Positions 50,075 through 59,274 are shown, numbered from the stretch's first letter. The stretch is DNA of 64,000 nt from Massilia phyllostachyos (GCF_021044825.1 NZ_JAJNOC010000013.1:1-64000); one strand, 5' to 3'. Translations and numbers: made by a program. Notes: generated from the sequence alone by a model not told the origin.

Positions 50075-51589
50075 ATGAAAAACGGACTTGCGCCGGCAGC
50101 GGCGCCCACGATGAGCAAGAACCGCTCCTTCGCCACGGTGGCGCTGATCGAGCTGTGGGAGCGCTTCGGCTACTACGGCATGCAGGCGCTGATCGTGTAC
50201 TTCATGGTGCAGCGACTCGGCTTCGAGGACAGCCGCGCCAACCTGGTGTGGGGCGCCGCGGCGGCCCTGATCTACGTGGCGCCGGCGATCGGCGGCTGGA
50301 TCGGCGACCAGGTGCTGGGCACGCGCCGCTGCATGATCCTGGGCGGGATCATCCTTTCGCTCGGCTACGCGCTGATGGCGGTGCCCACCACGAATACCTG
50401 GATGACCTTCTCGGCGCTGGGCGTGATCGTGGTCGGCAACGGCCTGTTCAAGCCGAACACCGCCAACCTGGTGCGCAAGATCTACGAAGGCGACGATTCG
50501 AAGATCGATTCCGCCTTCACCCTGTATTACATGGCGGTGAACGTCGGCTCGACCTTCTCGATGCTGGCCACGCCCTGGATCAAGGACTACGTCAACCTGA
50601 ATTACGGCGGTGAACTGGGCTGGCACGTGGCCTTCGCGGTGTGCAGCGTCGGCCTGTTCGTCGGCCTGCTGACGGTGGGCGTGCTGCGCGCGACGGTGTC
50701 GCACGTGGGCTCGCCGCCGGATGCGCAGCCGCTGCAGGTGAACAAGCTGCTGGCGGTGCTGGGCGGCGGCCTGGTGGCGGTCGCGGCGTCGGCCGTGATC
50801 CTCGAATACCAGGCGCTGGCACGCGCCTTCGTCTACGTGGCCGGCTTCGTCGTGCTGGGCATCTTCTTCCACCTGATCCGCACCAGCGCCCCGAACGAAC
50901 GCGCCGGTCTGATCGCGGCGCTGGTGTTGACCTTGCAGACGGTGTTCTTCTTCATCTTCTACCAGCAGATGTCGACCTCGCTGTCGCTGTTCGCGCTGCG
51001 TAACGTGGACCTCGGCTTCTTCGTGTTCGGCCAGCGCCTGTGGACCTGGTCCCCGGCCCAGTTCCAGGCCCTGAACGCGATCTGGATCATGGTCCTGAGC
51101 CCGGTGCTGGCCTTCCTGTACACCCGCGCCGGCGCGAGCGGCAGGGACATCTCGATCGCCGCCAAGTTCGCGCTCGGCTTCGCGGTGGTGGCGGCCGGCT
51201 TCTTCACCTATGGCGTGGCGGGGGCGTTCGCGGTGAACGGGCTGACCTCGTCGTGGATCATGATCGCGGGCTACGGCCTGTATTCGCTGGGCGAACTGCT
51301 GGTGAGCGGTCTGGGGCTGGCGATGATCGCGCGTTACGTGCCGGCGCGGATGGGCGGCTTCATGATGGGCGCCTACTACGTCGGCGTCGGGATTTCGCAG
51401 TACCTGGGCGGCGTGGTGGCGAATCTGGCCAGCGTGCCGCGCGACGTCGTCGATCCGGTGCAGACGCTGCCGATTTATACGAGCCTGTTCAACAAGCTCG
51501 GTTTGGCGGCGATTGCGTGCACCGTGATTGCGCTGGCGGCCTTGCCCTTGATGCGCAAGTTAACTGCCACGCACAACGCACACCAGTAG
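50075..51589 (+). CDS. Proton-dependent oligopeptide transporter (POT/PTR2)
   Basis: This proton-coupled importer of di- and tripeptides (504 residues, about 14 helices) resembles DtpA. The signature is ELWERFGYYGMQALIVYFM (31-49), with GWIGDQVLGTRR and FTLYYMAVNVGS. The stop TAG (51587-51589) is formed by the left end of a perfect 31-base palindrome. AAAGGA precedes the ATG. Confidence 0.95.
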   Translation: MKNGLAPAAAPTMSKNRSFATVALIELWERFGYYGMQALIVYFMVQRLGFEDSRANLVWGAAAALIYVAPAIGGWIGDQVLGTRRCMILGGIILSLGYALMAVPTTNTWMTFSALGVIVVGNGLFKPNTANLVRKIYEGDDSKIDSAFTLYYMAVNVGSTFSMLATPWIKDYVNLNYGGELGWHVAFAVCSVGLFVGLLTVGVLRATVSHVGSPPDAQPLQVNKLLAVLGGGLVAVAASAVILEYQALARAFVYVAGFVVLGIFFHLIRTSAPNERAGLIAALVLTLQTVFFFIFYQQMSTSLSLFALRNVDLGFFVFGQRLWTWSPAQFQALNAIWIMVLSPVLAFLYTRAGASGRDISIAAKFALGFAVVAAGFFTYGVAGAFAVNGLTSSWIMIAGYGLYSLGELLVSGLGLAMIARYVPARMGGFMMGAYYVGVGISQYLGGVVANLASVPRDVVDPVQTLPIYTSLFNKLGLAAIACTVIALAALPLMRKLTATHNAHQ

Positions 51590-51616
51590 GGTGGGCGGGA
51601 AACCCGCCCACCCTAC
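51586..51616. repeat. Perfect GTAGGGTGGGCGGG palindrome
   Basis: Arms GTAGGGTGGGCGGG (51586-51599) and CCCGCCCACCCTAC (51603-51616) have loop AAA. It is the compact version of the element at 3557-3665 and contains the stop codon of the peptide transporter gene. It should form a very stable hairpin at the mRNA 3' end. Confidence 0.9.
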
Positions 51617-51651
51617 GGTATGATGGCGGATCTGATTTATATGGTTTCAGC

Positions 51652-52845
51652 ATGAGCATCAATCTCTCGAACAAGCTGCAGGTCGCCCAGCGCGTCCACG
51701 CCATCGAACCCTTCCGCGTGATGGAGATGGTGAAAGCCGCCGGCGACATGCGCCGCGGCGGCATCGACGTCATCAGCATGAGCGTGGGCGAGCCCGACTT
51801 CACCGCGCCCGACGTCGTCGCCCACGCCGCCATGGAAGCCATCAAGGGCGGCGTCACCCAGTACACCGATTCGCTCGGCCTGCGCGAGCTGCGCGAGGCG
51901 ATTGCCGGCCACTATGCGAAGGTGCACGGCCTCGACATCGACCCGCGCCGCATCGTCGTCACCGCCGGCGCCTCGGCCGGCCTGCTGCTGGCCTGCGCGG
52001 CCCTGATCGGCGAGGGCGACGAGGTCCTGATGCCCGACCCCTGCTACCCCTGCAACCGCCATTTCGTCTCGAGCTTCGGCGGCAAGCCGGTGCTGGTGCC
52101 GGCGGCGGCCGAGGATCGCTACCAGCTGACCGCCGCCCACGTCGCCGCGACCTGGAGCGAGCGCACCCGCGGCGTGCTGGTCGCCTCGCCCTCGAACCCG
52201 ACCGGCACCTCGATGACGCCCGAGCAGCTGCAAGCCATGCTGGCGGCGGTGCGCGCACGCGGCGGCTTCGCCATCATCGACGAGATCTACCAGGGCCTGT
52301 CCTACGACCACCAGCCGGTGAGCGCGCTGGCGCTCGACGAGAACGTCATCACCGTCAACAGCTTCTCCAAATACTTCAGCATGACCGGCTGGCGCCTGGG
52401 CTGGCTGGTGGTGCCGGATTGCTTGGCGCCGACCTTCGAGAAGCTGGCGCAAAACCTGTTCATCTGCGCGCCGACCGTGGCCCAGCAGGCGGCGCTGGCC
52501 TGCTTCACGCCCGAAGCCCTGGCCACCTACGAAGAACGCCGGCGCGAATTCCAGCGCCGCCGCGACTACCTGGTGCCTGCCCTGGTCGACCTGGGCTTCG
52601 AGGTGCCGGTGATGCCGGACGGCGCCTTCTACGTCTACGCCGACATCTCGAAGCTGGCGCACCCGCAGGCGCAGGACAGCACGGCGTTCTGCTGGTCGGT
52701 GCTGAAGGAAGCGCACGTGGCGATCGTGCCGGGCGACGATTTCGGTTTCGCGGCCCCGGCCAGACATGTGCGTTTTTCGTATGCGACGAAGCAGGAGCGG
52801 ATCGAGGAAGCGCTGGCGCGCCTCAGGGCCTTCCTGGGCCGTTGA
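51652..52845 (+). CDS. Class I/II PLP-dependent aminotransferase
   Basis: The 397-residue fold-type I enzyme is of the aspartate-aminotransferase-like subgroup. Its segments are ISMSVGEPDFTAPD, VTQYTDSLGLRELREAI, SPSNPTGTSM, FAIIDEIYQGLSYD and the PLP-lysine motif NSFSKYFSMTGWRLGW. The C-terminal Arg that binds substrate carboxylate lies in RHVRFSYA. Substrate is unknown. It lies 62 bases after the peptide transporter; a role in using imported peptide amino acids is inference. Confidence 0.9.
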   Translation: MSINLSNKLQVAQRVHAIEPFRVMEMVKAAGDMRRGGIDVISMSVGEPDFTAPDVVAHAAMEAIKGGVTQYTDSLGLRELREAIAGHYAKVHGLDIDPRRIVVTAGASAGLLLACAALIGEGDEVLMPDPCYPCNRHFVSSFGGKPVLVPAAAEDRYQLTAAHVAATWSERTRGVLVASPSNPTGTSMTPEQLQAMLAAVRARGGFAIIDEIYQGLSYDHQPVSALALDENVITVNSFSKYFSMTGWRLGWLVVPDCLAPTFEKLAQNLFICAPTVAQQAALACFTPEALATYEERRREFQRRRDYLVPALVDLGFEVPVMPDGAFYVYADISKLAHPQAQDSTAFCWSVLKEAHVAIVPGDDFGFAAPARHVRFSYATKQERIEEALARLRAFLGR

Positions 52846-52849
52846 CCAC

Positions 52850-54229
52850 TCAGGCGGGCTGGCGCAGCCCGCGCGCCTCGCCGACCAGTCCGAGCAGGGC
52901 GTCCGGCGCGGCCGGCTTGACCAGGTAGCGGTCGAAGCCGGCGCCCAATGCGCGCTCGCGGTCTTCGAGCTGGCCATAGCCCGACAGGGCGATCGCGAAG
53001 CAGCGCACACCCGGGCCGCTCTGGCCGGCGCGCAGGCGCGCCAGCACTTCGAGCCCGTCGATGCCGGGCAGGCCGATGTCGCAGATGACGATGTCGTAGG
53101 GGCCCGCCTGCGCCTCGGCCAGGCCGGCATGGCCGTCGTAGGCGACGGTCACCTCGTGGCCGGCCAGCTCCAGCAGGGTGCGCAGGGTGTCGCAGGCATC
53201 GACGTTGTCTTCGATGAGCAGGATGCGGCAGGCGCCTTCGGCCGCGCTGGGGCCGGGCGCGACTTCCATGGCCGGCGCCGCCGCGGCGGACAGCGGCAGG
53301 CGCACGGTGAAGGTGCTGCCGCGTCCTTCGCCCGCGCTGTCCGCGCCCACGCTGCCGCCGTGCATGCCGACCAGGTTGCGCACCACGTTCAGGCCGATGC
53401 CCAGGCCCCCTTCGGAGCGCGCCAGCGAGCGCGGGCCCTGGATGAACAGGTCGAACACCTGCGGCAGCATCTCGGCGGCGATGCCGCTGCCGTTGTCGCT
53501 CACCTCCACCACCACTTCTTCCTGCGCGCGCCAGGCGCGCAGCGCGATACGGCCGCCGTCGCCGGTGTACTTGGAGGCGTTGCCGAGCAGGTTGGCGAAG
53601 ACCTGGGTCAGGCGCACCGGGTCGCCCTCGATGGTCAAGGGCTCGTCCGGCAGCGCCACCTGCAAGTGCTGGCTGCGTTCGCGGATGCGCGGCGCCACGG
53701 TCTCGATGGCCTGGTCGAGCGCGGCGGACAGCGTCATCGGGCGCACCGCCAGGGTGATCTTGCCGCTGCTGATGCGCGCGGCGTCGAGCAGGTCGTCGAG
53801 CAGGCGCGCCATGTGGTCGACCTGGCGCCGCACCACCCCGGCCACGTGGGTCAGCTGCTGGTTGCTGCCGCCCAGGCTGTGCAGCAGGCTGGCCGACATG
53901 CTCAGCGGCGCCAGCGGGTTGCGCAGCTCGTGCGCCAGCATGGCGAGGAATTCGGTCTGGCGGCGGTTGGTGGCTTCGGCCAGGTCGCGCAGCGACTGGG
54001 CGCTGACGGTCGCCATCACCAGGTGTTCGTTGGCTTCGCGCAGCTGCTCGACCTGCTCTTCCAGCCGGGCGTGCTCGCGCGCCTGCACGCGGCTGGCGGA
54101 CAGCTCCGCTTCCAGCGCCTGGATGCGCTTGCGCAGATCGGATTCGCGCTGCGCGCCGGACAAGGAGCCGCCCTCGCCGATGGGGGAACGCTCTGGACTG
54201 CCGTCAGCCGATTTGTCGTGCGTTCCCAT
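52850..54229 (-). CDS. Hybrid histidine kinase with C-terminal receiver, no sensor domain
   Basis: The 459-residue product starts with a charged coiled coil (about 28-85) and no PAS, GAF or membrane segment. HisKA has H100 (FLAMLAHELRNPL), and the ATPase has N217 (NLLGNASKYT), DNGSG (245-249) and EGGLGIGL (273-280). The receiver domain (335-455) has phosphoacceptor D384 and K438. The kinase is soluble and probably gets its input from a partner. ATG 54229 is chosen because TGAGGACGGGATG places a ribosome site across the kaiC-like stop, 7 bases upstream. Confidence 0.92.
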   Translation of the reverse strand: MGTHDKSADGSPERSPIGEGGSLSGAQRESDLRKRIQALEAELSASRVQAREHARLEEQVEQLREANEHLVMATVSAQSLRDLAEATNRRQTEFLAMLAHELRNPLAPLSMSASLLHSLGGSNQQLTHVAGVVRRQVDHMARLLDDLLDAARISSGKITLAVRPMTLSAALDQAIETVAPRIRERSQHLQVALPDEPLTIEGDPVRLTQVFANLLGNASKYTGDGGRIALRAWRAQEEVVVEVSDNGSGIAAEMLPQVFDLFIQGPRSLARSEGGLGIGLNVVRNLVGMHGGSVGADSAGEGRGSTFTVRLPLSAAAAPAMEVAPGPSAAEGACRILLIEDNVDACDTLRTLLELAGHEVTVAYDGHAGLAEAQAGPYDIVICDIGLPGIDGLEVLARLRAGQSGPGVRCFAIALSGYGQLEDRERALGAGFDRYLVKPAAPDALLGLVGEARGLRQPA

Positions 54230-54236
54230 CCCGTCC

Positions 54237-55706
54237 TCAGTCCGCTGAAATGACGCTGTCGACGCGGCCATACATGACCCCGCTCACAGGCGCCGGCAAG
54301 GCGTCGACCTCGATGCCCTCGTCGGTGATGCGGTATTCGCGCAGGTCGTGGCTATGGTCGCTGCCACGCACCTTGACCACCGACATGTAGCGCTTCACAT
54401 GCCCGTCGACTTCGGCGTAGCGCATGGCGACCAGGGCGTCGGTGAGGTAAGCAAGGTCGGCGCGCGCCGAATTCATATCAAGGCTGCGGTCGTCCAGGCC
54501 GACCGTGACCAGCACCGTCACGCCCTTCTTGGCCAGGCTGGTGAGGATGCGGAACACGGCTTCGCGCAGGTCGCGCCGGCACTCGGGCGCGAGGTACAGG
54601 CTGAACTCGGACAGCGAGTCGATGACGACGCGGCGCGCGCCGATGCGGTCGATCGCGACCAGCAGGTCGTCCTCGAACTCCTCGGCGGTCATGTCGATGT
54701 AGCGGGTCTCCACCACGCCGACCCGGCCGGACTGCACCATCGCGGCCAGTTCGGCGTTGCGCAGGCGCGAGGTGCCCTTCTCGAACAGCATGATGACGCC
54801 GTTCTCGCCGCGCTCGACGCCGGCCTGCAGGAACTTCGACCCCATGATGGTCTTGCCGCAGCCGGTCGGTCCGAGCGCCAGCAGCGAATGCCCCTGCGGC
54901 AGGCCGCCGTGCAGCAGCTCGTCGAGCCCCGGAATGCCGGTCGGGATGCGGCGCGGCTCGCGGTCGACCTCCATGCCCGCCCGGTGGTCCGAGGCCAGCG
55001 GCGGCAGCAGGCGTGGATAGATGCGCAGGCCGGCGTCGGTGATGCGGAAGGTGTGCGAGCCGGCCATGTGGGCCTGGCCGCGCATCTTGACCACGCGGAT
55101 CTTGCGCACCACCGCGTTCTGGTCATGGTTCTGCGACAGGGCCAGCGTGCCGTCGGCCACCGTCATGATCGGGTTGGCCTCGATCTCGCTCTTCTGGTAT
55201 TCGCCGATCAGGAAGGTGGTAGCCATCCAGCTGGTCATGCGGGTGCCCAGCTCCTGGACAAAATACTGCAGGTCGCTCATGCCTTCGATGCCCGGCTTGC
55301 CGGTCTGGATCACCGAGCGGAACGAGTCGACGAACACCAGGCTGGGGGCGAAGTCCTCGACCTCTTTCGTGATGCGCTCGAGCACGCCGCTGAAGTCGCC
55401 GGCGCGCAGGTCGGCCGCCAGGTTCACGTAGCGGATCGCGGTGCCGACCTTCTCCATGTCGAAGAAGCTGTACTGCTGCTGGTAGCGCAGCATCTTCAGC
55501 GGCGGCTCGCCCAGCACGGTGAAGAACAGCGCGCGGCGCTCGGTGGTGGCGAGCGAGAACATGATCTGGTGCGCGAGCGTGGTCTTGCCGCAGCCGGGCG
55601 CTCCGGTGATCAGGTTGAACGAGAACTCGTTCAATCCACCGCCCAGGAGGATATCGAGCCCCGGCACGCCGGTAGCCAATTTCCCCAAGGATACTTTGTC
55701 GCTCAT
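54237..55706 (-). CDS. KaiC-like double RecA-domain ATPase
   Basis: The 489-residue product has two KaiC domains: CI (about 1-245; Walker A GAPGCGKTT at 35-43, Walker B SLVFVDS at 122-128) and CII (about 250-489; Walker A GPTGCGKT at 279-286, Walker B VVIDS). By alignment in my head, the cyanobacterial CII phosphosites Ser431/Thr432 correspond to A419 and Y420 here. The paired catalytic Glu of CII are E309-K310. So autophosphorylation as in the clock is unlikely. It lies between a small protein gene (TAAATG junction) and a hybrid kinase gene (7-base gap), so it probably signals by ATPase-driven shape change to the kinase. Confidence 0.92.
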   Translation of the reverse strand: MSDKVSLGKLATGVPGLDILLGGGLNEFSFNLITGAPGCGKTTLAHQIMFSLATTERRALFFTVLGEPPLKMLRYQQQYSFFDMEKVGTAIRYVNLAADLRAGDFSGVLERITKEVEDFAPSLVFVDSFRSVIQTGKPGIEGMSDLQYFVQELGTRMTSWMATTFLIGEYQKSEIEANPIMTVADGTLALSQNHDQNAVVRKIRVVKMRGQAHMAGSHTFRITDAGLRIYPRLLPPLASDHRAGMEVDREPRRIPTGIPGLDELLHGGLPQGHSLLALGPTGCGKTIMGSKFLQAGVERGENGVIMLFEKGTSRLRNAELAAMVQSGRVGVVETRYIDMTAEEFEDDLLVAIDRIGARRVVIDSLSEFSLYLAPECRRDLREAVFRILTSLAKKGVTVLVTVGLDDRSLDMNSARADLAYLTDALVAMRYAEVDGHVKRYMSVVKVRGSDHSHDLREYRITDEGIEVDALPAPVSGVMYGRVDSVISAD

Positions 55707-56105
55707 TTATTTCTGCTCCTGTGCATTCGTCTGCTGGCCTGGCGCGGGTTCCGCAGGGGCCGTGGCCGACGCCAGCAGGCGCTGGGTCAGTTTCTCACCG
55801 ATGAGTGCGGCAAGTAGTTGGGTAAAGGTGCGCAGCAGGGCCTCATTGGCCGCGCCGGCCTGCGCCGCGTCGACGCTGCCGAGGCGCTCTTCGAGGGCGG
55901 TGAACAGCTGGTCGGGCGAACGGCAGGGCTGCTGCTGCGCCAGCCAGGCGTGCTCCGGACCGATCATGTGCACGGCCCGCCCGAATAAGGCGCAAAAGCC
56001 GCTCTCGCCGATCAGCGGGCAAAGCTGCTGCGCGATGCGCCGCCACGGTTGCAGCAGCGCGCCGCTGCCCGCCGCGGACGTCGGCGCGCCCGTACGATTC
56101 GTCAT
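55707..56105 (-). CDS. Small helical protein, first gene of the KaiC operon
   Basis: The 132-residue product has no signal peptide and a mostly helical core (about 20-110), containing RRIAQQLCPLIGESGFCALF and LLRTFTQLLAALIGEKLTQRLL. An Ala/Pro/Gln tail follows. It does not show the KaiB thioredoxin-like pattern or KaiA features. Its TAA directly abuts the kaiC-like ATG, so the two are coupled. Function unknown; a KaiC regulator or partner is inference. ATG 56105 is chosen; the frame is open further upstream but in low-quality sequence. Confidence 0.75.
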   Translation of the reverse strand: MTNRTGAPTSAAGSGALLQPWRRIAQQLCPLIGESGFCALFGRAVHMIGPEHAWLAQQQPCRSPDQLFTALEERLGSVDAAQAGAANEALLRTFTQLLAALIGEKLTQRLLASATAPAEPAPGQQTNAQEQK

Positions 56106-56343
56106 GTCTTCGTCGTTCAACAATGAATGCCGCTGATGGTTGTCTGGATCTACTGGACTGGCGCCAGTGCGCGGCAATGGACGCCGGGGCCGGCTCCCAG
56201 TGCAACGCGCATTATAACGTGTCGTTCCGGCAAACTGATTAATTCGACTACGATCGTCCAGAAACATTTTGGTTGATGTCAAACAAGCACAGCCCCGCTA
56301 AGATGCATTGCCGAGCAATGTCGCTCGATGATCGCGGGAAGAA

Positions 56344-58101
56344 ATGAACATGAGACTGAGCACGGCCGTTCCGGCGGCATGGATCGTTTTGGCCGTGGCA
56401 GTTTCCTCTGCCCAAGCCGCCCCCAGCGCCGACGCGCGTTTCAAGACAATCTACACCAAAGAATGGAAGTGGCGCGTCGCGGAGCAGCTTGCCCGCGGCG
56501 AAGGCGAGCGCGGCGTCGGCACCTCGTTCGCGCGGGTCGACGCCCCGGCCCAGGAGGCACGCCGGGTGTATTGGGAAGGCATCCTGAAGGAGCTCGACGG
56601 TATCAGGCCGGCCGCACTGTCCGCTCCCGAGCAGGTGAACTACGCGGTCTACCGCGCCCAGATCGCCGCCCTGCTGGACGCCCAGCGCTTCCGCGAATAC
56701 GAGCAGCCGGTCAACGCCGACAGCGCCTTCTGGACCAGCGTCACCTTCAGCGCGCGCCGGCCCTTCGCCACGCGCGAGGACTACCGCAACTACCTGCAGC
56801 AGCTGGCCGCCCTCCCCGGCTACTTCGAGCAGGAGACGGCGAACATGCGCGCCGGCCTGGCGCGCGGCTTCACGCCGCCGCGCGTGACCCTGGCGGGGCG
56901 CGACGTGGCGCTGGCGGCGATCGCCGAGGCCAAGTCGGCGCAGGATGTCGTGTTCTACACCCCGTTCAAGACCATGCCGGCGGCGATTCCCGCCGGCGAG
57001 CAGGAAGCGCTACGCGCACAGGCGCGCGAGGTCATCCGGCGGCAGGTGCAGCCGGCCTATGCCAGGGTGCTGGCCTTCTTCCGCAACGACTACGTGCCGC
57101 AGGCGCGCGCCACCCTCGCCGCCGAGAGCATGCCGGGCGGGAAAGCGTATTACCAGTCGAAGATCGTCGAATTCACGACCACGCACCTGACGGCCGAGCA
57201 GATCCACGCGATCGGGCTGGCGGAGATGGCCAAGATCCGCGCCGAGATGCTGGAGACCATGAAGCAGGCCGGCTTCGCGGGCGAGCTGCCGGCCTTCCTG
57301 CAGTTCCTGCGCACCGACCCGCAGTTCTATGCCAGGACCCCGCAGGAACTGCTGATGCGCGCGGCCTGGACCGCCAAGAAGTTCGACGCCAAGGCCGACC
57401 AGTACTTCGGCTACCTGCCGCGGCGCCGCTTCGCCATCCTGCCGGTGCCCGACGACCAGGCACCGTTCTACACGGCGGGACGCGGCGGGCCGGGGGCCTA
57501 CTGGGTCAATACCTACAACCTGCCGGCGCGCGCGCTCTACAGCCTGCCGGCTTTGACCCTGCACGAATCGGCGCCGGGCCACGCCTTCCAGATGCCGGTG
57601 GCGCAGGAGCAGAAAGGCGTGCCGAACTTCCGGCGCGCCTACATCTCGGCCTTCGGCGAAGGCTGGGCGCTGTATGCGGAGCGGCTGGGGGCCGAGATGG
57701 GGATCTACGAGACGCCGTACGAGCATTTCGGCATGCTCAGTTACCAGGCATGGCGGGCGTCACGCCTGGTGGTCGATACCGGCATCCACGCCAAGGGGTG
57801 GACGCGCGAGCAGGCGCAGGCGTATTTGATGGAGAATACGGCGCTGGCGCGACACGAGGTGGAGACCGAAGTCGACCGCTACATCTCGTGGCCGGGGCAG
57901 GCGCTGTCGTATTACCTGGGGCAGATGACGATCCAGGCGGCGCGGGCCAAGGCGGAGAAGGCGCTGGGGTCGAAGTTCGATATCCGGAACTTCCATGATA
58001 CGGTGCTGCAGCTGGGGTCGGTGCCGTTGCCGGTGCTGGAGCAGAGGATTGATCAGTTTATTGCGGAGGGTGGGAAGTCGCCGTATCCGAAGGAGTTGTG
58101 A
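56344..58101 (+). CDS. DUF885-family exported protein, putative metallopeptidase
   Basis: The 585-residue product has a signal peptide (to SSAQA, about 26) and the DUF885 body. The zinc-peptidase-like HESAPGH motif is at 407-413, and a downstream Glu E439 in GEGWALYAE could be the third ligand. Members are often called X-Pro dipeptidyl or uncharacterised peptidases. GGAAGAA precedes the ATG. Divergent from the KaiC operon. Confidence 0.88.
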   Translation: MNMRLSTAVPAAWIVLAVAVSSAQAAPSADARFKTIYTKEWKWRVAEQLARGEGERGVGTSFARVDAPAQEARRVYWEGILKELDGIRPAALSAPEQVNYAVYRAQIAALLDAQRFREYEQPVNADSAFWTSVTFSARRPFATREDYRNYLQQLAALPGYFEQETANMRAGLARGFTPPRVTLAGRDVALAAIAEAKSAQDVVFYTPFKTMPAAIPAGEQEALRAQAREVIRRQVQPAYARVLAFFRNDYVPQARATLAAESMPGGKAYYQSKIVEFTTTHLTAEQIHAIGLAEMAKIRAEMLETMKQAGFAGELPAFLQFLRTDPQFYARTPQELLMRAAWTAKKFDAKADQYFGYLPRRRFAILPVPDDQAPFYTAGRGGPGAYWVNTYNLPARALYSLPALTLHESAPGHAFQMPVAQEQKGVPNFRRAYISAFGEGWALYAERLGAEMGIYETPYEHFGMLSYQAWRASRLVVDTGIHAKGWTREQAQAYLMENTALARHEVETEVDRYISWPGQALSYYLGQMTIQAARAKAEKALGSKFDIRNFHDTVLQLGSVPLPVLEQRIDQFIAEGGKSPYPKEL

Positions 58102-58117
58102 GCTAACGCTGCCCTGG

Positions 58118-58151
58118 CAAACTTGGATCCCGGCCTGCGCCGGGAGTCATG
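58118..58151 (-). repeat. CGTCGT-CCGG palindrome, copy A (after DUF885)
   Basis: CAAACTTGGATCCCGGCCTG continuing to CGCCGGGAGTCATG. The reverse copy of an inverted pair in the convergent gap. Confidence 0.75.
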
Positions 58152-58199
58152 GGCGCCAGTGGCGCGTATGACGGTCTCACGGTTAACTGTTCGCGCAAG

Positions 58200-58234
58200 C
58201 ACGTCGTTCCGGCGTAGGCCGGAACCCACGTTTA
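58200..58234 (+). repeat. CGTCGT-CCGG palindrome, copy B (before small barrel gene end)
   Basis: CACGTCGTTCCGGCGTAGGC continuing to CGGAACCCACGTTTA. Its last three bases (TTA) are, on the minus strand, the TAA stop of the barrel gene. Confidence 0.85.
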
Positions 58235-58729
58235 CTTCGCTCCGTCGAACAGCTTGAACTTGAGCTGCAGCGAGATACCACCATACAGCCGATCCTTATA
58301 CGACGGAATGATCCCGACGTTGACGCCCACACGCTTGTACTCATACGTCAACGTCGGAATCGCCGCCGGAAACCACCCGCCATCACGCATCTTCGGATAC
58401 CCATCGAAGGCCGCCAGCGCGAGCCCGACGCGCACCTGCCCAATCGCATACGGCTGCCAGATCACCCCCGCATAGTTCGACCACTGCCGGTCGCTGTTAT
58501 AGAAGCGCCCGATGGTCGCCGACGTGGTCCCGTTGAAGCGGTACTCCGCCCCCAGCCCCTTGTTGGCGCCGTTCAGGTCCTTGTCGCTGTCGAAGTGGTA
58601 CGTGGCGAAGCCGGAGTCGAGCCAGAATTCGCTTTTCGGGTCGGATGCGATCTTGTTGAACCAGCCGCCGTCCTGCGCCATGGCGGCAGTCGGAAGCAGC
58701 AGCGCCGCTGCAAGGAAAAGAACACGCAT
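58232..58729 (-). CDS. Small outer-membrane barrel protein
   Basis: The 165-residue product has a signal peptide ([19 protein letters not shown]). Eight or so amphipathic strands follow, rich in aromatic and Gly residues (FATYHFDSDKD, GLGAEYRFNG, YAGVIWQPYAIG, PTLTYEYKRVGVNVGIIPSYKDRLYG in parts). It resembles small barrels sometimes labelled sn-glycerol-3-phosphate transporters in databases. Its start overlaps the def stop by one base (TGATG), so it is the last gene of galU-def-barrel. No ligand can be inferred. Confidence 0.7.
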   Translation of the reverse strand: MRVLFLAAALLLPTAAMAQDGGWFNKIASDPKSEFWLDSGFATYHFDSDKDLNGANKGLGAEYRFNGTTSATIGRFYNSDRQWSNYAGVIWQPYAIGQVRVGLALAAFDGYPKMRDGGWFPAAIPTLTYEYKRVGVNVGIIPSYKDRLYGGISLQLKFKLFDGAK

Positions 58730-59274
58730 CAGTCGTCGGCCTTCGGATCGCGTTGGTGAATATTCGGGAACATCACTTCGGTGAAACCGAAGCGGGAAAA
58801 GTCGCGGATACGCATCGGGTACAGGATGCCGTGCAGGTGGTCGACCTCGTGCTGCACCACGCGCGCATGGAAACCCTCGGCATCACGGCGTATTACATTT
58901 CCGTATTGATCGACACCCTCGTAATGCAATTTCGCATACCGGGGCACATTGCCGCGCAGGCCGGGCACCGACAGGCAGCCCTCGAAGCCCTCTTCCATCT
59001 CTTCCGATAACGGCGTGAGCACCGGATTGATCAAGACCGTTTCCGGCACCGGCGGCGCATCCGGATAGCGCTCGTTCTTCGAGAAGCCGTAGATCACCAG
59101 CTGCAGGTTGACGCCGATCTGCGGCGCCGCCAGTCCCGCGCCGTTCGCGGCGTGCATGGTGTCGAACATGTCGGCAATCAGCGCGTGCAGCGCGGGCGTG
59201 TCGAATTCGCGCACGGGTTCCGCCTCGCGCAGCAGGCGTGGGTCGCCCATGCGCAGGATCTCGCGCACGGTCAT
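58729..59274 (-). CDS. def: Peptide deformylase
   Basis: Def removes the formyl group from nascent proteins. The 181-residue product has the three motifs [11 protein letters not shown] (45-55), EGCLSVPG with metal ligand C100, and QHEVDHLHG with H142, E143 and H146. The ATGA overlap with galU indicates coupling. It is outside the usual def-fmt pairing, so it may be a second copy. Confidence 0.95.
   Translation of the reverse strand: MTVREILRMGDPRLLREAEPVREFDTPALHALIADMFDTMHAANGAGLAAPQIGVNLQLVIYGFSKNERYPDAPPVPETVLINPVLTPLSEEMEEGFEGCLSVPGLRGNVPRYAKLHYEGVDQYGNVIRRDAEGFHARVVQHEVDHLHGILYPMRIRDFSRFGFTEVMFPNIHQRDPKADD

Noticed and set aside
55707-56105. Small gene considered as kaiB
   Set aside because: No KaiB-like thioredoxin-fold pattern; the sequence is mostly helical with a low-complexity tail.
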